A stretch of 22,350 nucleotides of DNA from Bacteroidota bacterium (GCA_030706105.1 JAUZPC010000008.1:1-22350); one strand, 5' to 3'. Counted from the stretch's first letter, positions 1 through 9,300 are shown. Numbers and translations are program-made. The notes: a model not told the origin generated them from the sequence alone.

Positions 1-563
1 AGTACAACCAAAAAGGCTATTAAGTACTTTGCCTTTACCGGTATCAGAAAATAAATATAAATATATCTGTCGGGGAACATCATTGCAAAAGCAACCATTA
101 CTCCAAAGATAGCACCCGAAGCTCCAATTGTCGGGGCCAGGTCATTTGTAAGCAATGGAGTTAAAAACAAGTGGGCAAGTCCTGCAACAGTACCACACAT
201 TAAATAAAAGAAAAGGAATTTCTTAGATCCCCAATTGTTTTCCAGTTCCATGCCGAACATCCATAGTGCAAACATGTTAAAGAAAATATGAGAGAAATCT
301 CCATGCAGAAACTGGTAAGTAATTAATTGCCAGGGCAGAAATATCCACGGATCAACATTAGAAAAATGCATCCCGCTGATAGGTATTAAAGCAAAGTACT
401 TGGTTATCACCTGGTCAAAGCGCATACCGGCACTTTCAATAATTATCCTGCCGCCTAAGTACTGAACCAAAAAAACCGCAACATTTATAATCAGCAAATT
501 TTTTATAACCGGAGGGAAAAAGGTGAATCCGCCAACTCCACCCGGTCTGTAATAATTACTCAC
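1..563 (-). CDS. Rhomboid family intramembrane serine protease, 3'-truncated by window edge
   Basis: Rhomboids cut transmembrane substrates inside the membrane with a Ser/His dyad. I translated this from a GTG start (561-563) preceded by AAGGA; 187 residues are present and the C-terminus lies off the window. Hydrophobic segments start at about residues 20, 90, 115 and 145. Residues 87-96 contain the H-x3-N signature of the second core helix (H92, N96), and GASGAIFG carries the presumed nucleophile S149. The second catalytic histidine, expected in the last core helix, falls outside. The N-terminus is short and glycine-rich, with no zinc-finger or other fused domain. It lies 88 bases after pgk on the same strand, and I see no convincing terminator between them, so readthrough from pgk is possible. 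Family assignment is firm; substrate is unknown. Confidence 0.9.
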   Translation of the reverse strand, partial: MSNYYRPGGVGGFTFFPPVIKNLLIINVAVFLVQYLGGRIIIESAGMRFDQVITKYFALIPISGMHFSNVDPWIFLPWQLITYQFLHGDFSHIFFNMFALWMFGMELENNWGSKKFLFFYLMCGTVAGLAHLFLTPLLTNDLAPTIGASGAIFGVMVAFAMMFPDRYIYIYFLIPVKAKYLIAFLVV

Positions 564-651
564 AAGAAATTCCTTTTTTATCTATATACTAATAAACATT
601 TTCATTCTATTATATTAAAATAATAAATTAAAAAATGTTAAAAATGTCAAA

Positions 652-1851
652 TTATTTATCATCTGTTAAAGCTGTGACACCCGGAAGGTTTTTGCCTTCA
701 AGGAATTCTAAAGAAGCTCCGCCACCGGTTGAAACGTGAGAAACTTTAGTTTCCAGCCCGGCCTTAGCTATTGCAGCAGCGGAATCTCCACCGCCTATAA
801 CGGTTATTGAACCGTTTTCAGTAGCTTCAACCAAAGCATTTGCAACTGCATTTGTTCCAATTGCAAAATTATCCATTTCAAATACACCCATCGGACCATT
901 CCATACTATTGTCTTTGAATCCAAAATGGCTTTCTTGAATATTTCTATGGTTTTAGGCCCAATATCCAAACCCATTTTATCTTTCGGAATGCTGTCAATT
1001 GAATATACCTGAGAAGGGGAGTCATTTTTAAATTCTGCTACTGCTACTATGTCAACAGGGAAAAGAACATTTATTTTCTTATCGGCAATCTTTGCAAGCA
1101 CTTCTTTTGCAAGTTCAATTTTTTCAGCTTCAAGCAGTGAAGTCCCTATTTCTTTACCCTGAGCTTTAAAGAATGTGTAAGCCATGCCGCCGCCGATAAT
1201 CATGGTATCAACTTTGTCAAGAAGATTGGTGATTACATCAATTTTACCTGAGATTTTCGAACCGCCTAATATGGCGCAGTAAGGTCTCTTAGGATCTAAA
1301 ACAGCACCGCCCAGATAGTCCAATTCTTTTTTCATTAAATAGCCGGCTGCACAAATTGATATATATTTTGTAACTCCTTCAGTTGAAGCATGGGCCCTGT
1401 GAGCTGAACCGAAAGCATCATTTACATAAACATCGCCTAATTCTGCAAGTTGTTTTGCAAATTCAGGATCATTCTTTTCTTCTTCTTCGTGAAATCTTAA
1501 ATTCTCTAATAATACAACATCGCCATTGTTCATTTTGGCAACAATCGCTTTTACTTCTTCTCCGATGCAGTCAGGTGCTAAAATTACTTCTTTGCCAAGT
1601 AATTCAGCTAATCTAACAGCTGCAGGTTTTAAACTGTATTTAGGGTTAACTTTACCCTTAGGGCGTCCTAAATGGCTCATCAAAATAACTTTGCCGCCGT
1701 CATTAATTATTTTTTTAATAGTAGGTAAGCTTGAAGTAATTCTAATATCATCGGTAATGTTTAAGTTATCATCCAAAGGCACATTAAAATCCACACGAAC
1801 CAATACTCTTTTTCCGTTTAATTCTATTTTATCAATTGAAAGTTTTTTCAT
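652..1851 (-). CDS. pgk: Phosphoglycerate kinase
   Basis: Catalyses 1,3-bisphosphoglycerate + ADP to 3-phosphoglycerate + ATP in cytosolic glycolysis, and the reverse in gluconeogenesis. The 399-residue length is normal for a bacterial monomeric PGK. Visible signatures are RVDFNVPLD near residue 19, the 3-phosphoglycerate-binding segment SHLGRPKG near residue 59, GGGMAYTF in the central hinge area, NGPMGVFE, and the nucleotide loop GGGDSAAA near the C-terminus. The ATG at 1849-1851 has an AAAGGA ribosome site eight bases upstream. It lies 102 bases downstream of gap, the common glycolytic pairing, but a strong intrinsic terminator sits in that gap. So pgk needs either readthrough or its own promoter; a weak candidate (CTG-N20-TATCTTTC) overlaps the terminator tract. 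No missing active-site residue was noticed. Confidence 0.97.
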   Translation of the reverse strand: MKKLSIDKIELNGKRVLVRVDFNVPLDDNLNITDDIRITSSLPTIKKIINDGGKVILMSHLGRPKGKVNPKYSLKPAAVRLAELLGKEVILAPDCIGEEVKAIVAKMNNGDVVLLENLRFHEEEEKNDPEFAKQLAELGDVYVNDAFGSAHRAHASTEGVTKYISICAAGYLMKKELDYLGGAVLDPKRPYCAILGGSKISGKIDVITNLLDKVDTMIIGGGMAYTFFKAQGKEIGTSLLEAEKIELAKEVLAKIADKKINVLFPVDIVAVAEFKNDSPSQVYSIDSIPKDKMGLDIGPKTIEIFKKAILDSKTIVWNGPMGVFEMDNFAIGTNAVANALVEATENGSITVIGGGDSAAAIAKAGLETKVSHVSTGGGASLEFLEGKNLPGVTALTDDK

Positions 1852-1906
1852 TGTAGTCCTTTCTAAATTTTATAATTTACAATATGAAAGATAATAAGGA
1901 AGGATT

Positions 1907-1941
1907 AAAAAAACAGAGACTAAACGTAAGTTTAGTCTCTG
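1907..1941 (-). terminator. Intrinsic terminator after gap
   Basis: A perfect 12-bp stem (CAGAGACTAAAC at 1914-1925 with its complement at 1930-1941) has a 4-base loop. On the minus strand it is followed directly by seven T residues (complement of 1907-1913). It begins 12 bases beyond the gap stop codon and lies upstream of pgk, so it should uncouple the two genes or set the level of readthrough. The plus-strand side has no U-tract, so it acts in one direction. Confidence 0.9.
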
Positions 1942-1953
1942 TAGAAGAAATAA

Positions 1954-3015
1954 TTACATTTTAGCAATTTTTACTAACAAATCAGCTACTCTGCAAGAAT
2001 AACCCCATTCGTTATCGTACCATGAAACTACCTTAAAGAAACGTTTTTCGTCTTTAAAGTTGTTCTGCATAGTTGCTAATGAATCATAAATTGATGAGCG
2101 TTCGTCATGAACAAAGTCTGTTGAGACTACTTCTTCATTTGTATATCCTAAGATACCTTTTAAGTATGTTTCAGAAGCTTTTTTCATTAAAGCATCAATT
2201 TCAGCTATTGAGGTTTCTTTTACTGTTCTAAAAGTTAAGTCAACTACGGAAACGTCAGCAGTAGGAACTCTGAATGACATACCGGTTAACTTTCCTTTTG
2301 TCTGTGGTAAAACTTCTCCAACAGCTTTTGCTGCGCCTGTGGATGATGGGATAATGTTAATTGCAGCAGCTCTTCCGCCTCTCCAATCTTTTTTGGAAGG
2401 ACCGTCAACTGTTTTTTGTGTAGCGGTATAAGAGTGAATTGTGGTCATTAAACCGGTCTCAATTCCAATACCTTCTTTTAACAATACGTGAACAACAGGA
2501 GCTAAACAGTTTGTTGTGCAAGATGCGTTTGAAATGATGTTATGCTTTGCAGGATCATATTCATTATCATTAACGCCAAGTACAACTGTTTTAACATCGC
2601 CCTTACCAGGTGCTGAAATAATTACTTTCTTTGCGCCTGCTTCAATATGTCCCTGTGCTTTTTCTGATGATGTAAATAAACCGGTTGACTCAATAACCCA
2701 GTCAACGCCTAAAGCTTTCCAAGGTAATTGTGAAGGCTCTTTTGTAGCCATAATACACTTGGTTTCGTTTCCATTTACTACCAATATATCGTCATTTTCT
2801 AATTCAGGTGAGCTCTTTTTAGTTCCGATAGTTCCATTGAATTTACCGTGAACTGAATCATATTTTAATTGATAAGCAAAGTATTTAGCATCTGTAGTAA
2901 CATCAACAACTGCAACAACATCAATTTCTTTGCCTAGAAGGCCGCGGCCAGCTATAGCATTGAAAACCAATCTGCCTATTCTGCCAAATCCATTGATTCC
3001 GACTTTGATTGCCAT
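1954..3015 (-). CDS. gap: Glyceraldehyde-3-phosphate dehydrogenase (phosphorylating, NAD-type)
   Basis: Oxidises glyceraldehyde 3-phosphate to 1,3-bisphosphoglycerate with NAD and phosphate in cytosolic glycolysis. Residues 1-15 hold the Rossmann motif GINGFGRIGR. D38 at the end of the second strand is the acidic residue that favours NAD over NADP. The catalytic motif SNASCTTNC places the active cysteine at C166. The later PSSTGAAKAVG and WYDNEWGYSCR motifs are intact. At 353 residues it is slightly longer than the usual 330-340, from small insertions in the N-terminal half. GGAG lies about eight bases before the ATG. A Bacteroidota-like promoter sits about 40 bases upstream (3055-3085) and a strong terminator follows the stop, so gap looks like a single-gene transcript. 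Confidence 0.97.
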   Translation of the reverse strand: MAIKVGINGFGRIGRLVFNAIAGRGLLGKEIDVVAVVDVTTDAKYFAYQLKYDSVHGKFNGTIGTKKSSPELENDDILVVNGNETKCIMATKEPSQLPWKALGVDWVIESTGLFTSSEKAQGHIEAGAKKVIISAPGKGDVKTVVLGVNDNEYDPAKHNIISNASCTTNCLAPVVHVLLKEGIGIETGLMTTIHSYTATQKTVDGPSKKDWRGGRAAAINIIPSSTGAAKAVGEVLPQTKGKLTGMSFRVPTADVSVVDLTFRTVKETSIAEIDALMKKASETYLKGILGYTNEEVVSTDFVHDERSSIYDSLATMQNNFKDEKRFFKVVSWYDNEWGYSCRVADLLVKIAKM

Positions 3016-3054
3016 TATTTTTCTCCATTTTATAGTTTAATTAATTTCAATACA

Positions 3055-3085
3055 CAAAATTAGCTAATGTGGGCAATAATATCAA
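3055..3085 (-). promoter_or_regulatory. gap: Predicted promoter of gap (TTG-N20-TAATTTTG)
   Basis: On the minus strand TTG (complement of 3083-3085) and TAATTTTG (complement of 3055-3062) are separated by exactly 20 bases. This fits the Bacteroidota -33/-7 consensus TTTG/TAnnTTTG. It would give a leader of roughly 30-35 bases before the gap ATG. The same architecture recurs at three other genes in this window, which strengthens the call. Confidence 0.6.
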
Positions 3086-3230
3086 TTAAAATTGAAGAGT
3101 TTTACACGAACGGTGATTATTTACAATAATTTAACCAAAATGCAGGTTGTTCTGTAAAAAATCACAATTCCCTAAAAAACATTCTTCCATAGTTGAACTC
3201 ATTCATACTAAAGCCGGTAAGACTCTGCTA

Positions 3231-3716
3231 TTATGTAAGTGTTCCGTCTGCTTTTGGGAAATTCCCTGAAAGTTTGGTAAAAAATTTGTGAAAATTATGA
3301 GGGAATTTTTTATCATCTAAAAACATGTATGGGCAGTAGCCGGAAATAAAGTTAATTCCGTTTGTTGCACATTTTTTTTGAATTTCCTCTAATTCTTTGG
3401 CAGGTGTGAACATATTACGCAGCCAGATTTGCTTTATGCCTTTGGTTATGGCTTCATCTATAACTTTTCCTGCATCCTTTTTTGTAAATACCAAAATTCC
3501 ATCAATGGCTTTGTCGGCTGCGGAAATGTTTGCATAGCATTTTTCCCCGGCTATTTCAGTTGAATTATAGTTGATTGGGATAATCTCATAGCCATGCTTT
3601 ACTAAATCTGCTGAAAGTGTGCGGGAAAAATCCTTAGGATTTCTGGAAAATCCAACTACGGCAATTTTCTTAATTCTTAAAAATTCTTGAACTTGGTTAA
3701 GCGAAATCTTTTCCAC
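3231..3716 (-). CDS. CoA-binding domain protein (YccU-like)
   Basis: A small cytosolic Rossmann-fold protein of the CoA_binding family, related to the N-terminal domain of succinyl-CoA ligase alpha subunits. No enzymatic role is established for such stand-alone proteins. The nucleotide-binding start KKIAVVGFSRNP is followed by regular beta-alpha units. The C-terminal segment GYCPYMFLDD and the F-H-x2-F run after it match the YccU-type ending. I prefer the GTG at 3714-3716 (161 residues), because ACGAGG lies six bases before it and the domain starts soon after. An upstream GTG at 3753-3755 would add 13 residues but has no good ribosome site. It is on the same strand as gap, but 215 bases and a gap promoter separate them. 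Family is clear; function is not. Confidence 0.85.
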   Translation of the reverse strand: MEKISLNQVQEFLRIKKIAVVGFSRNPKDFSRTLSADLVKHGYEIIPINYNSTEIAGEKCYANISAADKAIDGILVFTKKDAGKVIDEAITKGIKQIWLRNMFTPAKELEEIQKKCATNGINFISGYCPYMFLDDKKFPHNFHKFFTKLSGNFPKADGTLT

Positions 3717-3882
3717 ATTATACCTCGTAAATTTATTGTATCTAAAAATAAACACTTAACAGCTTTATTGCAAATTGTACAGGTTTTGTCTGTGTTTCTT
3801 ATTATCCCAATTTTAATACCTATTGAATAACAAATATTTTGTTAAATTTGTAAAATATTTCTTAAAAAAAGTCGAATTCTAA

Positions 3883-5025
3883 ATGCAATTATTTTTTGTA
3901 ATTTTCTTTATCCTTTATTCAGTTGTTAATTATTATATATATAACAGGGGACTTGCAGCCATATCCATTGTTCCCTCAGCAAAGATAATCTATACTGTAC
4001 TGTTTATCTTTTTTGCTTTTGCTTATGTATTTGCAAAAGTTTTTGAAAAGAAACTGCCGGCATTTGTTTACGAAAGTTTTTCAATAGCAGGTTCTTTTTG
4101 GTTTGCTGCTATCTTGTATTTTATTCTAAGTCTGCTCTTTATTGATAGCATAAGAATAATAAATCACTACTTCCATTTTTATCCTCAAATAGTTATCAAG
4201 AACTATCAACTTGTTAAGATATCAGCTTTTTCAATTGTCGTATTAATAACGTTTCTTCTTTTAACTGCAGGTTATTTTAATGGGCGAAATATTAAGATAA
4301 ACACAGTAAATATTACTCTGCCTAAAAAGAACAGCAGCTTAAGTAATCTTAATATTGTTCAAATATCTGATATTCATATTTCATCTATTAATAACGGAAG
4401 ATTTCTCAGCTCGGCTGTGGAAACCATAAATTCACTTAAACCCGACATCGTTTTAATTCCGGGGGATCTTGTAGATGAAAAAGCATATTTCCTTGAGCAA
4501 AAAGGTCTTGGTAAGTCATTGCTTAAAATTAAATCCAAATATGGAGTTTATGCAACTACAGGTAACCATGAGTTTATTAATGGTGCGGGTGATATAATTA
4601 AATATCTTTCTACCTGCGGAGTTACCTGGATAAACGATACAGCCCGCTTTATTGATGGTAACTTTTATATTGTCGGCAGGCATGATTCAGCTATGCGTTC
4701 CTTCACCGGAGAAAAGAGACAGCCGCTTGCTGAAGTTATGAAACTGGTAAACAAAAACTATCCTGTGCTTTTGTTGGATCATACACCGTTTAATCTTGAG
4801 GAAGCCGAAAAAAATAATATTGATTTGCAGCTTTCAGGCCATACTCATCATGGACAATTATTTCCAATTAATTTTATCACCTCAAAAATTTATGAGCAGG
4901 ACTGGGGATATCTTTTAAAAGGGAATACGCATTATTATGTTTCGTCCGGGCTTGGTACCTGGGGCCCTCCGGTTAAATTGGGTAATGATGCTGAAATTGT
5001 AAATATCAAAGTTCAGTTTAAATAA
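3883..5025 (+). CDS. Membrane-anchored metallophosphoesterase (YkuE/YaeI type)
   Basis: A calcineurin-like phosphoesterase fold anchored in the inner membrane; relatives act on phosphate esters such as lipid or nucleotide pyrophosphates. Four hydrophobic segments are visible at about residues 1-20, 34-53, 66-92 and 110-131. The metal-binding motifs follow: D163-x-H165 (QISDIH), G194-D195, G227-N-H-E230, and G319-H-T-H-H-G324. The binuclear metal site therefore looks complete. Length (380) fits family members with an N-terminal membrane domain. The ATG at 3883 is the first in-frame start after an AT-rich leader, and I see no strong Shine-Dalgarno. It is divergent from the CoA-binding gene and convergent with the lipoprotein at 5319-5924. 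The substrate cannot be read from sequence. Confidence 0.9.
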   Translation: MQLFFVIFFILYSVVNYYIYNRGLAAISIVPSAKIIYTVLFIFFAFAYVFAKVFEKKLPAFVYESFSIAGSFWFAAILYFILSLLFIDSIRIINHYFHFYPQIVIKNYQLVKISAFSIVVLITFLLLTAGYFNGRNIKINTVNITLPKKNSSLSNLNIVQISDIHISSINNGRFLSSAVETINSLKPDIVLIPGDLVDEKAYFLEQKGLGKSLLKIKSKYGVYATTGNHEFINGAGDIIKYLSTCGVTWINDTARFIDGNFYIVGRHDSAMRSFTGEKRQPLAEVMKLVNKNYPVLLLDHTPFNLEEAEKNNIDLQLSGHTHHGQLFPINFITSKIYEQDWGYLLKGNTHYYVSSGLGTWGPPVKLGNDAEIVNIKVQFK

Positions 5026-5318
5026 ATATCCTGCATACGGCAACAGAATGTGCCGTAATTTACAATGCAAAATGATGCAGTCTGTGACTTTGTAGGACAG
5101 GCATTCTTCCTGTCTAAACAATATTACTATAGGTGTTTACAGATAGGAAATGTCTAGATTGCAGATGCTCATAATATTATTATATGATATGTAATGGACA
5201 AGCACGAATGCCTGTCCTACATTAGTATGTAACACACATATAAAATATAATTCTGGCGTTTTTAATCACTCTCGTTCTTATGTTTGTATAATGCTATATA
5301 TTTAGTGCGTATTATTGT
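5026..5318. other. Convergent intergenic region with hairpin and REP-like repeat
   Basis: No gene is visible here. The stretch lies between two converging genes. It contains a 7-bp perfect hairpin (TACGGCA/TGCCGTA, 5036-5057, 8-base loop) 11 bases after the metallophosphoesterase stop, and then the inverted repeat element at 5091-5221. The hairpin has no U-tract on either strand, so I do not call it an intrinsic terminator. The remaining 97 bases up to 5318 are AT-rich and unremarkable. Confidence 0.7.
5091..5221. repeat. REP-like inverted repeat element (two hairpins, opposed)
   Basis: TGTAGGACAGGCATTC (5091-5106) is repeated as an exact reverse complement at 5206-5221, a perfect 16-bp inverted repeat with 99 bases between. 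Each arm also folds on itself. In the left arm GACAGG pairs with CCTGTC across 5096-5113. In the right arm GGACAAGC pairs with GCCTGTCC across 5197-5218 with one wobble. The result is two small hairpins in opposite orientation around an AT-rich centre, the layout of a bacterial REP doublet or BIME. It lies between convergent genes, the usual place for such elements. I saw no second copy in this window and no transposase. Confidence 0.7.
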
Positions 5319-5924
5319 TTACTTCTTAATAGCTAAACTTAACATATTTGATAAATCAATCAGCTCTGATGATTCGTCAATTATATAATCGTACTTTACC
5401 AGATCTTCTCCAAAAATAATCGAGACAAGAGGGCCCTTATAATTGTTTTGGAAATAAAAATTGAGTGTCGGATGCCAGACAGGAATATTTTCAATTTGAG
5501 GTCTGTTTTTATCTTCCGGCGATACAACAAATGAATAACTAATTCCATCCATAGTATTAAATTTAGTATCCCATTTTTCTGCTGAAGAATTTAGTATCTT
5601 TATAAATTCTTCAACCTGAGCCGGCAGTAAAGTTATAGAATTATTTAGATCGACATCTGTTAATTTAGTGCTGTCAATCAGTTGATGCTTAATGGGAGCA
5701 AGAACAACATAAGACAAAGTATCATTATCTTTTGCTGCAATTACAGCAAATTTAAAAATGCTTGGAATTTTACCATAGTTAACCATGTGGAAAACTGTTT
5801 TTGTTGACCTATGGAAAAAGGGCACACTTGCTTGTGAATGATATAAAACACGCGAAGGAGTACAACCATAAAAGAGAACAGAAACAAAACAAATAGAGAT
5901 GAACCCGGAAATTATTTTTAGCAT
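5319..5924 (-). CDS. Predicted lipoprotein of unknown function
   Basis: I do not recognise this family. The 201-residue product has a classic lipoprotein signal: MLK, a hydrophobic stretch, then the lipobox LFYGC with C21 as the lipidated residue. It should be attached to the inner or outer membrane facing the periplasm or surface. The mature part alternates short beta-like segments with polar loops. It is rich in aromatic and charged residues (for example HPTLNFYFQNNYKGP near residue 155) and has no cysteines, repeats or obvious catalytic motif. It stands alone, convergent with the metallophosphoesterase and divergent from the large sensor kinase, with no adjacent partner on its strand. Existence as a gene is supported by the signal peptide and an uninterrupted frame. 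Confidence 0.75.
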   Translation of the reverse strand: MLKIISGFISICFVSVLFYGCTPSRVLYHSQASVPFFHRSTKTVFHMVNYGKIPSIFKFAVIAAKDNDTLSYVVLAPIKHQLIDSTKLTDVDLNNSITLLPAQVEEFIKILNSSAEKWDTKFNTMDGISYSFVVSPEDKNRPQIENIPVWHPTLNFYFQNNYKGPLVSIIFGEDLVKYDYIIDESSELIDLSNMLSLAIKK

Positions 5925-6308
5925 ATTTAACCTTATCGATTATTGTTTTGATTATAACTATTAAGAAAACCCTTTTTATCTAATTAACCCCGCACCAAAA
6001 AGTTATATTCTAAATAAAACTTAATTTTTATTCGATTATCAATCAGCTTTTATAGCTGTTTGCATTATAAAATTTTGAATGTAATATCTAAAATTAAATC
6101 ACTTTTCTTGTCCGTCGGTTTTAACGTATATAAAAATATAGATTTCTGTAATACTAATCAAATTAATTATCACTTTTTTATGGCACCAAACTCTGAGAAG
6201 TGGGATTATTCCGTTAATTCACTTTGCCTTACCCGGCCATAGCCGCAACCCCTCCTTTTGTAGATAATATTTTTTTTCAATATATTTAATAAACAGACTT
6301 ATATAATA
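5925..6308. other. Divergent intergenic region, mostly unexplained
   Basis: 384 bases lie between the lipoprotein (-) and the sensor kinase (+). The only supported element is the predicted kinase promoter at 6258-6288. The rest is AT-rich, with a short open frame at 6060-6242 that I reject as a gene. I found no convincing promoter for the lipoprotein and no riboswitch-like fold. Confidence 0.5.
6258..6288 (+). promoter_or_regulatory. Predicted promoter of sensor kinase (TTG-N20-TATATTTA)
   Basis: TTG at 6258-6260, 20 bases, then TATATTTA at 6281-6288. The spacing is the same as in the promoters predicted for gap, the TPM-domain gene and the acyl-CoA dehydrogenase. Transcription would start near 6294, leaving only about 15 bases before the TTG start codon. 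That fits the absence of a Shine-Dalgarno sequence there and supports the chosen start. Confidence 0.55.
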
Positions 6309-9300
6309 TTGAAACTCTGCTTAAAAATATATCTCATCCTATCTTTGTGCCTTATTGCGGGGCATTGTACTCTTATTGCCCAAAATATTAATAAAGACAA
6401 AGAGTTAACCTGGGTCCGGGTTGACTCACCTGTCAAAATAGATTTTTCATCAGTTAACTTGTTCTCATCGGGGAATGGAATCATTTCCGGTAATTACCTT
6501 CTGGATATACAAGATGATCATCTTAAAATTTTTAATCCTCAGCCGCCGTCTCTCTCCATAGATATTTCCTTTGCTCTAAATAAAAAAGAAATATGGGCTG
6601 CCAAAACTCTTATGTCCAGTGAGTCTAATTTCTATTTCTTTGATGGTAAAAAATGGACAATTATAACTAATCCCTTGTCTAACGCAATATTTTGTATGTA
6701 TTTTAAAGATAAGAACACTGGGTGGATTGGCGGTGACAGGGAACTTGCTTTTTATAATGGGAAAAAATGGAAGAAGATCCCTTTCCCCACAATAAATGGC
6801 AGTGTTAATAAACTATATGGCACTTCTGAAAATGATTTCTGGATGCAGACAGGCTATACAGAGCTTTTCCATTATTTAAATGGGCAATGTTATCAGGTCC
6901 TTAAAGGGGTCCAACTATTTGAGATATCAAAAAATGGAATTAAATATGCCCTGACTGATAAAGGCTTCTATAAAATTATTGACGGCACACCTAAATTTAT
7001 AATGACTTTCCCTTCTTCTGTTAAATTGTCATGCCTGTATATATTAAATGATAGTTGTTATTGGGGCGCCGGGCCTGGTGGTTATGTTTACCGTTTTGCA
7101 AATAGTAGATGGTCAAGTTTTAAACTGAGCACTGAACAAAGTTTAGTTGACATAAACTTTCTAACAGATAGTGAAGGATGGGTTTGCGGAGAAAACGGGA
7201 CAGTTTTTCGCCTGGCTTTCCCTTCTGCAATAGAAACAACTAAAATTTCAGGCGGCTTTAAGAAAAAGAAAATAACAGGAATAAGTACTGAACTAAATTC
7301 TGAATATGGTGTTGCAATTGATGATATTAATAATGATGGATTAAAAGATATTTACTCTGCATGTCTTTTCCATCCAAGCAGGTATTATGAGAACATTTCC
7401 GTAGTCGATCAGAATAAAATTAATTATGTGCAATTTGCAGAAAAAGCTGCCGAAAGAAATATAACTGCTTTTAGTAATAAAGAAACAAATAAAGCCAATC
7501 CAATTTTCCTTGGCGTTGGGCTTGCAGATTTGGAAAACTCAGGCAGTCAGGATATTTATGTCTGTAATTTACTTGGCAAGAATAAGCTGCTAATAAATGA
7601 TGGAAAAGGTTCTTTTGATGATGTCTCTGCCGAAAAAAATAGAGGAGTAGGGAACGATGAAAGAACTAATTCTGTAATTTTTGGCGATGTTGATAATGAC
7701 GGCGATTTAGATATGTTTATTGCCAATGAAGAATCTACCAACAGGTTATTCCTAAACGATGGGACTGGCCATTTTTCGGAAATTACCGAAACCGCGGGAC
7801 TTGAATCTCAGGGCGGTGGAACGTCTGCTGCTTTTGGTGACCTTGATGGTGACGGTAGGATTGATCTATGTGTTACTAACTGGAATGCAGAAAATAAAAT
7901 TTATAAAAATGTTACTCAAAATGGTAAAGTTAAATTTATTGATGTCTCCAATTTGTCAACAATAGCCGATTCTAAGAATGATAAAAATAATGCTGTGGTT
8001 TTTGGTGATGTTAATAATGATGGCTTGCTGGATATATTTATTTCAAGGCGTAAAAGTCCAAACTCCCTTTATATTAATTTGGGAAACTTCCGGTTTAAGG
8101 ATTGTGCAAATGAAATGCTGGGGCGGGATACGCTTCTTACTTACGGAGCTGTTTTTGCTGACTTTGATAATGACGGCTTTCTTGACCTGTATATTTCAAA
8201 CGTGGGGACAAATAAATTATATAAAAATATTGGCGGTAAAAAATTTATTGATGTAACTAATGAGTATAACGCCGCCGTAAGTGGATATGGAACGGGGTCG
8301 GCTGTGGGTGATATTGATAATGATGGTGATATTGATATTTATACAGCAGTTTATATAAATGGTGAAAGTACATTATTATTAAATAATATTAATAACCGTA
8401 ACTTTTTTACCATAAATGTACAGGGTACAATCAGCAACAGAGATGCAGTTGGTGTAAAAGTTTGGCTTTATGAAGCCGGGCATCTATACGATAAAAACTA
8501 TCTTAGAGGGTATAGAGAAATCTGCTCTGGTTCAGGTTACTGTTCCCATTCTTCTAAGGAAGTGCATTTCGGAGCAGATTTTTCAAAATCCTTTGATATT
8601 CTTATTCTGTTTCCTGTAAGCGGTATTACTAAAATTTTATATAATCAAAAACCCGGGCAAAGGCTGTTTGTTAGGGAAGAAGAGGACTATGCGGCTTTTT
8701 CTACTCTTTCTTTAAAATCCATAATGCGGTTTATTAAAAATCCCGCAACGCATATTGCTGCAATTGAGTATGCGGTCTTTTTTATAATTTGTCTCATCTC
8801 TGTTAGAGTAGGTAAAAAAAAGTACAGCTGGGATAACTATACTTTGCTAATTATTCATTCTGCCTGTTTAATAGCTTTTACCGGATTTTTAATCTATTTT
8901 GATAAAAGCGGCTTTTTCTTAAGTATTGTTTTTCCTGTTCTCCTAATCGGCATTCTTTTTATTCTGGTTCATTTAATTTATCACTCCATTATTCTTAAGA
9001 GAATTGCTAAAAAAGAACGAGAAATAATCAGGGATAGAATTGCAAGAGACCTGCATGATGATTTAGCCTCAACTTTAAGTAGCGCGCAAATTTATACTGA
9101 ACTTTTGAAGTATAACAAAAAAAGTTCTGAACATTTCGACTTGGTAAACAAAATTGCTGTTCTGCTAAAGGACTCTTCTGATGCAATTACCGATATTATT
9201 TGGAATATTGCTCCTGTTCATGACAATATGGAGCATCTGACATTTAAATTACGAACACTTGCAATTGAAAACTGCAGAGTAAATTCCATTAAACTGGAAG

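Noticed and set aside
1526..1894. 122-codon open frame opposite pgk
   Set aside because: It lies antisense within pgk, whose protein is clearly conserved; the antisense translation has no recognisable features.
2516..2851. 111-codon open frame opposite gap
   Set aside because: Antisense shadow of a well-conserved gap reading frame.
3717..3755. Longer N-terminus for the CoA-binding protein from an upstream GTG
   Set aside because: No ribosome site before it, whereas ACGAGG stands six bases before the GTG at 3714-3716; the extra 13 residues are not part of the domain.
5036..5057. TACGGCA/TGCCGTA hairpin as terminator of the metallophosphoesterase gene
   Set aside because: No U-tract on either strand, so it is recorded only as a hairpin in the intergenic entry.
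6060..6242. Open frame of 60 codons upstream of the sensor kinase
   Set aside because: It needs a TTG start, has no ribosome site, and its composition looks like translated AT-rich spacer with no domain or signal.
7759..8256. Two alternative-frame open stretches inside the FG-GAP region
   Set aside because: The repeated D-N-D-G codons leave other frames open by chance; the main frame continues without break and carries all motifs.
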